Shown: positions 7,643-17,673 of the stretch, piece after piece
Layout of the letters: each line of letters starts with the position of its first letter
Position numbering within the stretch: the first letter of the stretch is position 1
IMG/VR virus record: IMGVR_UViG_3300034789_000011
Location: 1 to 29,662 of that record
Strand: one strand, 5' to 3'
Length of the DNA: 29,662 nucleotides
DNA from: a virus
Notes under the pieces: model-generated
Seen by the model: only the letters and a program-made list of their open reading frames with translations
Databases searched by the model: none
What the model was told of the DNA's origin: nothing
Translations under genes and position numbers: made by a program

Positions 7643-10195
7643 ATGGCAACAGTAGAATCATACTTTGAGTCGTTAGGAAGGCAGACCGCCAAGCCCTTCC
7701 TAGACGAACAAAACTTATACACCGAAACCGAACCTGATTTAACCAAACCGGTTAATGATAACATCACCAAACAACAAGAAGATACATCACAATTTTTTAG
7801 AGATAATATTGCGATGTATAAAGAACTAATCAAAGTTAGAGATAATAGGCTAAAGAGTATATTTCAGATAACAAAATCTGGAGCTCCTCTTGTTGCAGCT
7901 TATGCAGAGCATCGAGACAGATTAAAAAGGTTAGATATATTAGAAAGTGAAAAATCTAGAATTAAATTTAGAACTGAAGGTATAAATTTTAATGAACTAA
8001 CAAATAAAAACTTAGTTGAATTAAATAAAGAAATAGGTCGAGCTAAGAAAGAAATAGAAAAAAACGGTATTTATATTACACAAAATGCTGATGGAGAAGA
8101 AGTAAGGATTACTACCAGTAAAGAGTTAAATTCATATGCTTTGATGATTGCTGGTCTCACAACCTCTAACGGACGAGACACAGCACGAAACGCTGTAAAG
8201 TATTTTCCTAAGTTTCTTGAAATAGCAATGAAGGATATGCCTCATGAGAATGGGCGTTATTTTCATGACTTAACATTAGATGAACAGGTAGAATGGTGGA
8301 GAAGCCTTAAAGCATATTACATAGGAATGTGGCAAAAAAAGGACGACAGATTCAGTGATGGTCTAGTTGTCAATCACTTGTTTGACGCATTTGATAAAGC
8401 AGAAAAAAACTTTTACTCAAACATTTTTCAAACAGATAATGAAGCTACTGAGAAAGTGCTTTCTGATGGTAATTATGCAGAAGCTGTTGGAATTATTAAT
8501 ACTCAATCAGCCAATATTCAAAGAGAAAATTCTTACGTAGCTACAGAAGGAAAGGTTATAGATGAGTTCTGGGGAGAGAATGGTTACTATAACAGAAGAC
8601 TTGGGTTTTACATAGAATATCATGACGGTAATAAACAAAAAGCTTTTGAATCACTTGATAACGAATTAAAAGCAATTTTTAGAAAAGGTATTGAATCTGG
8701 AGAGCTTTTACCAGATGTACTAGATGATCTTTTTACAGAGTGGGCATTTCCAAATAAGGATGGCAGTGGTCTGACAACATTCCAAGGCTTAAATACAACA
8801 AGAAGTAAAAACTTAATTGCGTTTATTGATGGCTTACTAGATGAAAAGACTAGAACATTAAATCTAACCACACTAGAAAATAAATTAACTACGTACGAAG
8901 ATAATTTAAAGAAAAACATCTTCATGACTCAAGATCAGTTTAATGAGTATATAACATATTCTGGGTCTCATCCAGAGCTGTATAGAAAAGCAGAGACTAT
9001 ATTCTTAGCAGGTCAGCAAGGCGGTATGGAAAACGCTAAGGAGTTTGGTACTGTTGATGCACTACTGAAAGACGAAATATTAAATTATGTGAATGATAAT
9101 AAAGAACTTTTTGGAATAAGTAAAAAACTTAAGGACACCGATAGATTAGTTATCGCTACTGTAAGCGGAATTACACCCGCTATCAATAGAGCATATTTTG
9201 AATATTACGAAGGATTCTTAACACAGTATGAAAATGTAGAGGATGCTAAGAAAAAGGCACTTGAAGCAGTCACCATAGATATTCAAAATGGTAAATTTAA
9301 ATCACCTCTAACAGCATTAGCTGATGAAAATTACGAGATAAAAGATGTCCAGAAATTAGGTAAAACTTTTGAAGACATGATAGCGAGCGATAATAAGGGT
9401 TGGGTATCAGCTAACCTAGCTCATGAAGGAGAAATGCCTCATCTTCTGATCGGCAGAGAAGCTTTAACAAATGGTGGACCACTGCCAGCTATCTATAGAC
9501 AGTTATCAAAATTATATCCAGATCTAAGTGCTGAAAACTTATTGTATGAAAGACTTGTAGCTACAGGTTTAATTAAGCCTAACGATCCAAAGTTCCGAAT
9601 GTATGCGTTAAGGCTAATACCAGAAACTAATATACAAGACTCTAGGTTATTAACTCACTTTCCAACTATGACTAAGGCTCTACAGTTCATGTCATTAAAT
9701 GCCGAGCAGTGGGCTGAACAAACTGAAAAATTACACGACAAAGACTCGTTAAAACATTTTGATGGCTACGGTGCATTTAAGATGGAAAACGGAACTTACA
9801 GTGAAGATATTGATCTACGCACAATGTCAATACAAGATCTTGGACAATTACTTATTGGTAATGAAAATGCCAAGTTTGGTATCTACGGTATAAAAGGGCA
9901 AGATTTAAGTTTAACATTACAGTATTTAGTCGATAACCAACTTATAACAGGAGACGAAGTTTTTGATGACAGGTTTCAATTGAAACTATTGGTAACTAAA
10001 ATGAAGCTAAATCAAAATGGTCAGCTAGCATATACTGGTGATGCAAGTTACTTAAATTTATCTAAAATTAGTGATGAAGATGAAGCTGAGTTTAATCGAC
10101 TTATAGGTAAACAAGGTGAGAATATTCCTATGTTTGACAGACTAGAATTTTTATTACCATATCTTATACGCTATAAAGCTAACACAGAATTATAA
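7643..10195 (+). CDS. Internal virion protein C (T7 gp15-like)
   Basis: An 850-residue, mostly helical charged protein at the gp15 position (T7 gp15 is 747). The N-terminus ATVESYFESLGRQTAKP is followed by a long coiled-coil-prone region (about 50-150), rich in Lys, Glu and Arg, and then alternating helical repeats. In T7, gp15 forms the middle ring of the ejected core and the periplasmic tunnel with gp16. It carries no membrane segment or enzymatic motif that I can identify. Its stop overlaps the start of gp16 by one base (TAATG), keeping the 15:16 stoichiometry coupled. Confidence 0.8.
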   Translation: MATVESYFESLGRQTAKPFLDEQNLYTETEPDLTKPVNDNITKQQEDTSQFFRDNIAMYKELIKVRDNRLKSIFQITKSGAPLVAAYAEHRDRLKRLDILESEKSRIKFRTEGINFNELTNKNLVELNKEIGRAKKEIEKNGIYITQNADGEEVRITTSKELNSYALMIAGLTTSNGRDTARNAVKYFPKFLEIAMKDMPHENGRYFHDLTLDEQVEWWRSLKAYYIGMWQKKDDRFSDGLVVNHLFDAFDKAEKNFYSNIFQTDNEATEKVLSDGNYAEAVGIINTQSANIQRENSYVATEGKVIDEFWGENGYYNRRLGFYIEYHDGNKQKAFESLDNELKAIFRKGIESGELLPDVLDDLFTEWAFPNKDGSGLTTFQGLNTTRSKNLIAFIDGLLDEKTRTLNLTTLENKLTTYEDNLKKNIFMTQDQFNEYITYSGSHPELYRKAETIFLAGQQGGMENAKEFGTVDALLKDEILNYVNDNKELFGISKKLKDTDRLVIATVSGITPAINRAYFEYYEGFLTQYENVEDAKKKALEAVTIDIQNGKFKSPLTALADENYEIKDVQKLGKTFEDMIASDNKGWVSANLAHEGEMPHLLIGREALTNGGPLPAIYRQLSKLYPDLSAENLLYERLVATGLIKPNDPKFRMYALRLIPETNIQDSRLLTHFPTMTKALQFMSLNAEQWAEQTEKLHDKDSLKHFDGYGAFKMENGTYSEDIDLRTMSIQDLGQLLIGNENAKFGIYGIKGQDLSLTLQYLVDNQLITGDEVFDDRFQLKLLVTKMKLNQNGQLAYTGDASYLNLSKISDEDEAEFNRLIGKQGENIPMFDRLEFLLPYLIRYKANTEL

Positions 10196-13100
10196 TGGAA
10201 GAAGAATTAAAATATGACCCTACGGGATTACCCTCTGATGACGATAGAGCAGCATTTGATGAGATTAACGATAGGTTAAACGAGAGTGTTGAACGGGGTG
10301 AAGAAGAACGAAAACGATTCACCGAAGTTAGAGATGATCCACGTAACTCAGAAAACTGGGGACTTGGTGGAGTAGCAAAAGAGTTAGGGAGTGCAATCCA
10401 AGGGGGTCTACAGGATACTGCATCTTCCGTTACAACTTTTGCTGAACGTACAACAGATGCTTTGTCTGGCGAAAGACAACGTGAAATAGAAGAAAAAGGA
10501 TTTTACCGACCAGAATGGGATCCTTTTGTAGATTACGATGATCCTATAGTAACCAAAACTTGGTGGGGTCAACTACTACGAGGAACAGTTCATTTTGGTT
10601 CTATGGCTATTGGTACTGTTTTAGCTGCTAAAGGACTAGCTGCTACAGGTATACCTATACTTGCAGCTGGTGGCGCAGGTTTAATGGGCATGGGTAATGT
10701 CACTAGAGCTATGGCTATAGGTGGTTTATCCGACCTTATTTCTAAAGAGTCAGATGGTCATAATGCTTTAGGTAGTTTACGTGACCATTATGGTTGGATA
10801 GATACACCTCTGTCAACTAGAGATACCGACCATCCTATTATGATGAAAATGAAAAACATCGTAGAAGGTATGGGTATAGGACTTGCATTTGATGGTGTAG
10901 GCTTCTTACTAGGTAAAGGTAGTAGAGGTGTTAAAAATCAGATTATAAGACGTAATGGTAGTATAGAAGATCAGACAACTACTCAAGCTTTAGCACAGCT
11001 CCGTAGAGGAGAAACTGAGTTTAGAGCTGATAAGAACAAACCTGTAGCTGCACGACATCAAGGTGCTCATACATCTACTGTTGAGCCCGGGCAAGCTAGA
11101 GAACAATTAAAGAAAACTAGAACTGATTGGGGATCTGAAGATGGATCTTCTGGCGGTGTTACTACTGCTGTCGAAAGAGAGCGTATTGCGAGATACGGTG
11201 GTACTACAGATGAGATTGTTGAGACTACTTTAAAAGGTTTGATGAGCGATGAAAAGTTTAAAGTGGAACTAGAGTCTGTAAAGGGCGATAGAAAAGCTTT
11301 AGCTGATACATGGCGTGATGCTGTAACAGAGTTTCAAAAGATAACTAATGGTAGAGAAGCTGTAGAAATGACTCCAGAAGAGTATCTTAGTGATTTATTT
11401 GAAAAGCAAAAAGCTGTTTTACCTATGGGTGATGAAGTTTTTGAAACTTGGTCTGCTGAAACAGTAGTTACAGCTGATTTAGTTGTAGGTGATTTACTTA
11501 AAAAACTACGTGATACAGGTATAGCTGGTAGAGAACTACAAAACTTTGTAGCATTAGATGACATAGATGGTCCAGCAAAACAGATTATTGATACTATGCT
11601 AACAGCTTTATATCAAACTAAGAAATCTAGGTTTGTAGCATCTGATTATTTTAGATCATTTGGAGCTGGTAAGACTAAAGCACAGTTAAATGATGCAGTA
11701 AATCAAGCTGTTCAGTCTGAAATAGAGGATGTTAAAGAGTCTATCCTGTCTATTCTTAAAATTGCTAAAGATGACGCAGATGATAATTTACTAAATGCAT
11801 TGTTTGAAGCTTTCTCAATGATGAAGAATGTAAATAATCTAGATGACTTTGACAACTGGGCTAGAAAAATAATAAAAGGTGGTCAATTTGAGGAAACAGG
11901 ACCAGACCGTACAGGTGCTTTAATACGTAGTTTACAAGAAATGGTAAGTCACAGTATATTAAGCGGACCTAAAACACCAATGCGAGCACTTTTAGGTACA
12001 GGTACTGCGACATTTTTAAGACCATTGCAAACCTTTATGGGAGCTATGATTCGTTATCCGTTCGAGGGAGATACAACTACAATAAGAGCTAGTCTTTCTT
12101 CTATGAATGGTATGATGGAAGCTATACCAGAAGCATTTGATTTATTTTTTACTAAGTTAAATGGTTACTGGAGTGGTGAATTATCAACAGTTAGAACAAG
12201 ATATACTGAATTTACACAAGGAGATGCAAACTGGGAATTAATACGTAGATGGGCAGAAGATAGTGGTCGAGCTGATAAAGTTGATCGTGCTCTATTTGCT
12301 TTTACTAACATGGTACGTAATGTAAATAATAATAATTTCTTTACTTACTCTACTAAGATAATGGCAGCGACTGACGATGCTTTTACTTTCTTACTTGGCA
12401 GAGCTAAGATGAGAGAAAAAGCTATGCGTCAAGTTTTAGATATGCAAGGTAATGGTATTGAACTACCTAAAATTACTACAACATTAATGAGAGCATATCA
12501 AGATGATTTCTACGGACAGATTTTTGATAACAATGGTAATTTAGTAGATGAAGCTGCAAACTTTGCACGTAAAGAAGTTACACTTACACAAGACTTAACA
12601 GGCTTTGCAAAAGGTTTAAACGATGTACTAACAGCTAACCCTTACGTAAGACCATTCTTTTTATTTGCAAGAACTGGTGTAAACGGACTTGCACTAACAG
12701 GTAAACATACACCCGGTTTTAACTTTTTAGTTAAAGAGTTTAATGATATAGCTTTTGCAAACCCAGCTAATTTAGGTCCACTTAAAAAATATGGTATTAA
12801 TACTGTAGAAGAACTAGCTAACGCCCGTGCACTACAAACAGGTAGATTCGCAATGGGTTCTGCTATAGTATTTTTAGGTATTAATTCTTGGATGTCTGGT
12901 AAATTATCAGGTAATGGACCAGCTGATAGACAAAAACGTCAAGGTTGGATAGATGGTGGTTACATACCAAGAACCATACAGTTAGGAGAGGTAAGAGTAG
13001 GTTATGATTCTATAGAACCATTTAACCTTATACTATCTACAATCGCCGATGTTGGTGATGCAAGTATGTTAATGGGAGAAGAGTGGACAGAAAGAGAACT

Positions 13101-13890
13101 ACAAAAGATTTCATTAGTTATAGCACAAGCTATATCTAGTAAGTCTTACTTAGCTGGTATACAACAGCTTGTAGATTTAGCAGCTGGACGCCCCGGTCAG
13201 GTTGAACGTATTGCAGCATCTCTTGCTAACAACACCGTACCTCTGGCTGGTTTACGTAATGAAATAGGTCGACTAATTACACCATACATGAGAGAAATAA
13301 ACTCTGGTGTATTTCAGTCATTGCGTAATAGAAACTTAGCAACAGAATATTTACCCGGCAGAGATCTACCTATAAAGTATGATATGTTAAATGGTAAACC
13401 TATCAAAGATCATGATTTTCTAACTAGAGCATTTAATGCTATTAGTCCTATTTCTATTAATTTAGAAGAATCAGATGGTAGAGATTTTCTATTTAATAGT
13501 GGATATGATTTACGTATGTCCACATACTATGCACCAGATGGTACTAATTTAACTGACCATCCCGAGATTAGATCAATGTTCCAGAAAGCTATCGGAGCAT
13601 ATAATCTTGAATATGAATTAGATAAATTAGCTAAAGATCCTAAGATTATTGCTTCTTTACAATTAATGTATAGCGATATAAAAGCTGGAAGACGTGGCGA
13701 GTTTAATGCTAGAGATTACTACCACAACCAAGTTATTGATGGATTATTTAAGAAAGCTCGAAAATCAGCATGGAGAGATATCATGCGTGTACCAGAGGTT
13801 TCTATATTAATAGCTGAACAAAAAGCGAAAAAAACACAACAGGATGAGAAATCAAATGAATCTTCTTCCTTATTAACTATGTATAAATAA
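10195..13890 (+). CDS. Internal virion protein D (T7 gp16-like, no visible transglycosylase)
   Basis: A 1231-residue protein, somewhat shorter than T7 gp16 (1318), in the gp16 position. The first 125 residues are acidic and polar, with none of the soluble-lytic-transglycosylase motifs (E-S-x-x-N, G-x-x-Q) found at the T7 gp16 N-terminus. Residues 127-180 form a Gly/Ala-rich hydrophobic block ([19 protein letters not shown]) suited to membrane insertion. The segment around 780-880, including [15 protein letters not shown] and [14 protein letters not shown], is a well-conserved gp16-family region. It would form the inner-membrane end of the ejection channel. The missing lysozyme activity may be supplied elsewhere or not needed. 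Confidence 0.85.
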   Translation: MEEELKYDPTGLPSDDDRAAFDEINDRLNESVERGEEERKRFTEVRDDPRNSENWGLGGVAKELGSAIQGGLQDTASSVTTFAERTTDALSGERQREIEEKGFYRPEWDPFVDYDDPIVTKTWWGQLLRGTVHFGSMAIGTVLAAKGLAATGIPILAAGGAGLMGMGNVTRAMAIGGLSDLISKESDGHNALGSLRDHYGWIDTPLSTRDTDHPIMMKMKNIVEGMGIGLAFDGVGFLLGKGSRGVKNQIIRRNGSIEDQTTTQALAQLRRGETEFRADKNKPVAARHQGAHTSTVEPGQAREQLKKTRTDWGSEDGSSGGVTTAVERERIARYGGTTDEIVETTLKGLMSDEKFKVELESVKGDRKALADTWRDAVTEFQKITNGREAVEMTPEEYLSDLFEKQKAVLPMGDEVFETWSAETVVTADLVVGDLLKKLRDTGIAGRELQNFVALDDIDGPAKQIIDTMLTALYQTKKSRFVASDYFRSFGAGKTKAQLNDAVNQAVQSEIEDVKESILSILKIAKDDADDNLLNALFEAFSMMKNVNNLDDFDNWARKIIKGGQFEETGPDRTGALIRSLQEMVSHSILSGPKTPMRALLGTGTATFLRPLQTFMGAMIRYPFEGDTTTIRASLSSMNGMMEAIPEAFDLFFTKLNGYWSGELSTVRTRYTEFTQGDANWELIRRWAEDSGRADKVDRALFAFTNMVRNVNNNNFFTYSTKIMAATDDAFTFLLGRAKMREKAMRQVLDMQGNGIELPKITTTLMRAYQDDFYGQIFDNNGNLVDEAANFARKEVTLTQDLTGFAKGLNDVLTANPYVRPFFLFARTGVNGLALTGKHTPGFNFLVKEFNDIAFANPANLGPLKKYGINTVEELANARALQTGRFAMGSAIVFLGINSWMSGKLSGNGPADRQKRQGWIDGGYIPRTIQLGEVRVGYDSIEPFNLILSTIADVGDASMLMGEEWTERELQKISLVIAQAISSKSYLAGIQQLVDLAAGRPGQVERIAASLANNTVPLAGLRNEIGRLITPYMREINSGVFQSLRNRNLATEYLPGRDLPIKYDMLNGKPIKDHDFLTRAFNAISPISINLEESDGRDFLFNSGYDLRMSTYYAPDGTNLTDHPEIRSMFQKAIGAYNLEYELDKLAKDPKIIASLQLMYSDIKAGRRGEFNARDYYHNQVIDGLFKKARKSAWRDIMRVPEVSILIAEQKAKKTQQDEKSNESSSLLTMYK

Positions 13891-16575
13891 ATGGCAACAA
13901 CTTTCGTAGACTACACAGGAGACGGAAACGCTACGAAGTCGTTTTCCTTTCCTTCCATCAAAGAAGCAGATATTAAAGTAGAGGTTGATGAGGTTCTTAA
14001 AACATTAGGCAATCACTATAATATAACTAGCTATACTACAACGGGCGGCGGTAATGTTGTTTTTACATCAGGCAACATACCAGCCAGTCCAGCTGCAATC
14101 CGTATCTTTCGTGATACAGATGTAGACAGTGCAAAAGCCACCTACACAGCAGGGTCGTCAGTTAAAGCTAATGATCTTAACAACAACCAAACTCAGGTGT
14201 TGTATGCTGCACAAGAAGAACAAAATCAAACAATACAAACACATAAAATAAAAGACTCAGCAGTAACAACTGCTAAGATTAAAGCTGATAATATTACAAG
14301 TGCACTTATAGCAGATGACCAGATAAACTCTGAACACTATGTAGATGGTAGTATTGACACAGCACACATTGCTGATGCTAATATTACTACTGCAAAGTTA
14401 GCAGATAATGCAGTTACAACTGCTAAGATTACAGATGCACAGATTACAACAGCGAAGCTTGCAGCTGATGCAGTCACAACTGCTAAAATTACAGATAACA
14501 GTGTTACAACTAATAAAATAGCAGCTGACGCAATCACTGCTGCTAAAATAGGTGATGACGTAATTAACTCTGAACATTATGCAGCAGGGTCTATTGATAC
14601 TGAGCATATAGCAGATCTAAATGTTACTACAGGTAAGATCGCAGCAGATGCAATTACAAATGCAAAAATTGCTGATGACAGTATAGACTCGGAGCATTAT
14701 GCAGACGGATCTATAGACACAGCTCATATAGCAGATGCACAGATTACAACAGCAAAGCTTGCAGATGATGCTGTAACAGATGCTAAGATAGCAGACGGTA
14801 CATTAGATAATAGATATTACACAGAAACTGAACTAGACGCTGGTCAGTTAGATAACAGATACTTTACAGAAACAGAATCAGACGCAAGATACTTTAGACA
14901 GGATTCTACTGAAACTATATCTAGTGGAAATACATGGTCTAGCAGTGATAGTTTTATAGCTACTACAGGTGCTATTAACGCTCGTATTGTTGACCTTATA
15001 GATGATGTTGGTGGTTTTACAGCTATAACAAGTGAGCAGCATTTTCCTAATACAAACCCACAAGGTTCTACAGGACAGGCAGCTATACTTAGTATACAGG
15101 CTGCATCTACTACACTAACACCTAGTGGTACAACAGTTACAATAAGTAATGGTAACTTAGCTGATAATGCTAATATTACAATAACTGGTGTGTCAGCTGC
15201 CATACCTTCGGGCTTCGGATTCTTGGTAGAATCTACATCTACTTTACATACATATACTTTTCACAGATTAGTTCCTAAAGCAACAGAAGTAACAACAGTT
15301 GCAACTAATGCTACTGCAATAGCTACAGCAGCTACAAACGTAGCAGATATAAATAACTTTGCAGATTTATACATTATATCTAGCAGCGAACCTACACAAA
15401 GAGCTGACGGTACATCTTTACAAGAAGGTGACTTATGGTATGACAGTTCTAATGACAACTTACAAGTTTATACTGGTAGTGCGTTTTCTATTATTACACC
15501 ATCTCAGTCAGTTCTTGATGACGTAGCTATTGTATCAGGTGCTATAACATACAGTGAAGATTTAGGTCTTATAACTGATGCTGCATCAACAGGTAGTTCT
15601 AATGGTTCACTTGACATAGTAGCAGATGCACTAGAAGACGAAGTAACATTTACTGTTACAGCTGCTACTGGTAAATTTATTATTGATGGTGAAGATAAGC
15701 CTGCACTAACATTATACAAAGGCTGGACATATACATTTGATTTAAGTGACGCATCAAACGCATCGCACCCACTACGCTTCTCAAGCGGTGGTAGTGCTTA
15801 TAGTACTGGTGTTACTGTTACTGGCACTCAAGGACAGGCTGGTGCAAAAATCCAACTTGTAGTACCTGAGTCACAGCCAACAAGTTTTATATACTACTGC
15901 ACAAACCACAGTGGTATGGGTAACAGTATAACTGTAAAGGATGACCCAATCAAGACAGTATCTGACAATATAACTAATATTAATACAGTTGCTTCTGATT
16001 TAACTGAAGACACATCTGAAATAGATACAGTTGCAACTAACATTACTAATGTAAATAATGTTGGAAACAATATATCTAATGTCAACAGTGTACATAATAA
16101 CGCAACCAACATTAACAGTGCAGTATCTAACGCAACAAATATAAACACTGTTGCTGGGTCTATATCTAACGTAAATACAGTTGCATCTAATGTTAGTGGA
16201 ATCAATGATTTTGCTGATAGATACCGTGTGGCAAGTAGTGCCCCATCCAGTAATAATGATGCAGGTGATCTTTACTTTGATACAACATCTAACGAACTCA
16301 GAGTTTATAATGGTTCATCTTGGCAAGGTGGTGTAACAGCTACTGGAAACTTAGCTGGTCTAGGTGCTAACACATTTACTGGCAACCAAACGATAAACGC
16401 AAACATTATTGTATCAGGTACAGTTGATGGAAAAGATGTATCTACTTTAATAGCAAATGTTGTTGAAGATACTTCTCCCCAACTAGGCGGAGCGTTGGAT
16501 GGTCAAAACAACAACATGTCAAACATTGGTACTATAGATGGTACTAACTTACAACTCGACTTCGGAACTTTATAA
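13891..16575 (+). CDS. Tail fibre (T7 gp17 N-domain) with embedded cupredoxin-like domain
   Basis: An 894-residue fibre. Residues 1-110 (TTFVDYTGDGNATKSFSFPS...YTAGSSVKANDLNNNQTQVL) are the T7 gp17-type N-terminal domain that attaches to the gp11/gp12 tail. Residues about 117-305 are TTAKIADDAVT-type repeats. Two similar modules, each ending DLWYDSSN or DLYFDTTS with an L-x-V-Y-x-G-S strand, lie near 500-535 and 775-810. Residues about 585-690 resemble a cupredoxin: LYKGWTYTFDLSDAS, H626, and C670-x-x-H673-x-x-M676. Residues about 690-775 are seven-residue NI-x-NVN repeats that would form a trimeric shaft. The C-terminus (EDTSPQLGGALDGQ) is a common phage-fibre ending. It has no C-terminal chaperone; the next gene does. 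Confidence 0.9.
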   Translation: MATTFVDYTGDGNATKSFSFPSIKEADIKVEVDEVLKTLGNHYNITSYTTTGGGNVVFTSGNIPASPAAIRIFRDTDVDSAKATYTAGSSVKANDLNNNQTQVLYAAQEEQNQTIQTHKIKDSAVTTAKIKADNITSALIADDQINSEHYVDGSIDTAHIADANITTAKLADNAVTTAKITDAQITTAKLAADAVTTAKITDNSVTTNKIAADAITAAKIGDDVINSEHYAAGSIDTEHIADLNVTTGKIAADAITNAKIADDSIDSEHYADGSIDTAHIADAQITTAKLADDAVTDAKIADGTLDNRYYTETELDAGQLDNRYFTETESDARYFRQDSTETISSGNTWSSSDSFIATTGAINARIVDLIDDVGGFTAITSEQHFPNTNPQGSTGQAAILSIQAASTTLTPSGTTVTISNGNLADNANITITGVSAAIPSGFGFLVESTSTLHTYTFHRLVPKATEVTTVATNATAIATAATNVADINNFADLYIISSSEPTQRADGTSLQEGDLWYDSSNDNLQVYTGSAFSIITPSQSVLDDVAIVSGAITYSEDLGLITDAASTGSSNGSLDIVADALEDEVTFTVTAATGKFIIDGEDKPALTLYKGWTYTFDLSDASNASHPLRFSSGGSAYSTGVTVTGTQGQAGAKIQLVVPESQPTSFIYYCTNHSGMGNSITVKDDPIKTVSDNITNINTVASDLTEDTSEIDTVATNITNVNNVGNNISNVNSVHNNATNINSAVSNATNINTVAGSISNVNTVASNVSGINDFADRYRVASSAPSSNNDAGDLYFDTTSNELRVYNGSSWQGGVTATGNLAGLGANTFTGNQTINANIIVSGTVDGKDVSTLIANVVEDTSPQLGGALDGQNNNMSNIGTIDGTNLQLDFGTL
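14241..14803 (+). repeat. In-gene repeats coding TTAKIAD / SEHYxxGSIDTxHI units
   Basis: DNA coding ACAACTGCTAAGATTACAGA-like units is repeated many times with third-base drift. Three copies of a longer unit coding SEHY-x-x-GSIDT-x-HIAD start near 14328, 14568 and 14688. A fourth copy of the same unit is in the next fibre gene near 16986. The copies are similar in DNA as well as protein, so recombination between the two fibre genes is plausible. Confidence 0.85.
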
Positions 16576-17673
16576 ATGGCAAAATTATTAAAACTAAGAC
16601 GTGGTACAACTACGCAACATAGTAGCTTTACCGGAGCCGAAGGCGAAGTTACTATAGATACAACAAAAGATACAGCTGTTGTACATGATGGCTCACAAGC
16701 TGGTGGTAGACCTTTATTACGTGAAGATCTAACCAACCTAGCTACAGGAGGTATTGCAACTGCTAAGATAGCTGATGACGCTGTTACAGCAGACAAACTT
16801 GCTAATACAGCTGTGACTGCTGGCAGTTATACAGCAGCAGATATTACAGTAGATGCACAGGGTAGAATTACAGCTGCCTCTAGTGGAGCGATAGCTACAA
16901 GTGAAATAACCGATGCAGCAGTAACTACAGCTAAAATAGGAGCTGATGCAGTAACTAATGCAAAGATAGCTGACGACAGTATAGATAGTGAGCATTACGT
17001 TGATGGAAGTATTGATACAGCGCATATAGCTGACGATCAAGTTACCTATGCCAAAATCCAAAATGTTTCAGCTACTGATAGACTATTAGGTAGAGATTCA
17101 TCTGGTGCTGGTATTATAGAAGAGATAGCACCAAGCGCAATACGTACAATGATTAACGTAGAAGATGGTGCTACTGCTGACCAGACAGGTGCTGAAATAG
17201 CATCTGCACTTAACGGACAGAATATATATACAACAGGTGTTTTTGGTAGAGATAGTACTGACTATATAGGTTTTGCTAATAATGCTCAAATGGATATCTA
17301 TATAAACGGTAACAACGAGTTTAGATTTGAAGCTGATGGTGACTTCCATGCAGATGGAGATGTTATAGCTCAGTCAACAACTATCTCATCTGACAGAAGA
17401 TTAAAAGAAAATATCGAACCAGTATCAGACGCTCTTAAAAAAGTACAAGCACTAAATGGAGTATCCTTTGACTGGAAAAAAACTGGCGAAAAAAGTGCCG
17501 GTGTTATAGCTCAGGAAGTTATAGGTGTATTACCAGAAGCAGTAAAAGAAGTAACACCTGTTGGAGGTGGTGGTAGTCATCTAGCAGTTAACTACCACGC
17601 TTTAACATCCATACTAATTGAAGCTATAAAAGAACTAAAAGCAGAATTGGATGAACATAAAGGAGGTAAGTAA
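16576..17673 (+). CDS. Tail fibre with C-terminal S74 intramolecular chaperone
   Basis: A 365-residue fibre that starts directly after the previous stop (TAAATG). The N-terminus LLKLRRGTTTQHSSFTGAEG is the common 'RRGT' fibre opening, followed by TTAKI-type repeats and one SEHYVDGSIDTAHIAD unit shared with the gene before it. The C-terminal 94 residues are a peptidase S74 domain. S272-D-R-R-L-K277 provides the Ser-Lys dyad and cleavage site, followed by SAGVIAQEV and HLAVNYHALTSILIEAIKEL. In this family the domain drives trimerisation and then cuts itself off, so the mature fibre would end near residue 271. The last codons contain the SD for the next gene. Confidence 0.9.
   Translation: MAKLLKLRRGTTTQHSSFTGAEGEVTIDTTKDTAVVHDGSQAGGRPLLREDLTNLATGGIATAKIADDAVTADKLANTAVTAGSYTAADITVDAQGRITAASSGAIATSEITDAAVTTAKIGADAVTNAKIADDSIDSEHYVDGSIDTAHIADDQVTYAKIQNVSATDRLLGRDSSGAGIIEEIAPSAIRTMINVEDGATADQTGAEIASALNGQNIYTTGVFGRDSTDYIGFANNAQMDIYINGNNEFRFEADGDFHADGDVIAQSTTISSDRRLKENIEPVSDALKKVQALNGVSFDWKKTGEKSAGVIAQEVIGVLPEAVKEVTPVGGGGSHLAVNYHALTSILIEAIKELKAELDEHKGGK
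17660..17666 (+). promoter_or_regulatory. Strong ribosome binding site for the glycine-rich adhesin
   Basis: AAGGAGG lies six bases before ATG 17673, inside the last codons of the S74 fibre. It is one of the few perfect SDs among the structural genes and fixes the adhesin start. Confidence 0.85.

Noticed and set aside
14337-14607. Complementary-strand open frames in the fibre repeats
   Set aside because: Cys/Ser/Ile/Ala repeats mirror the repeated TTAKIAD codons of the + strand. No start signals.
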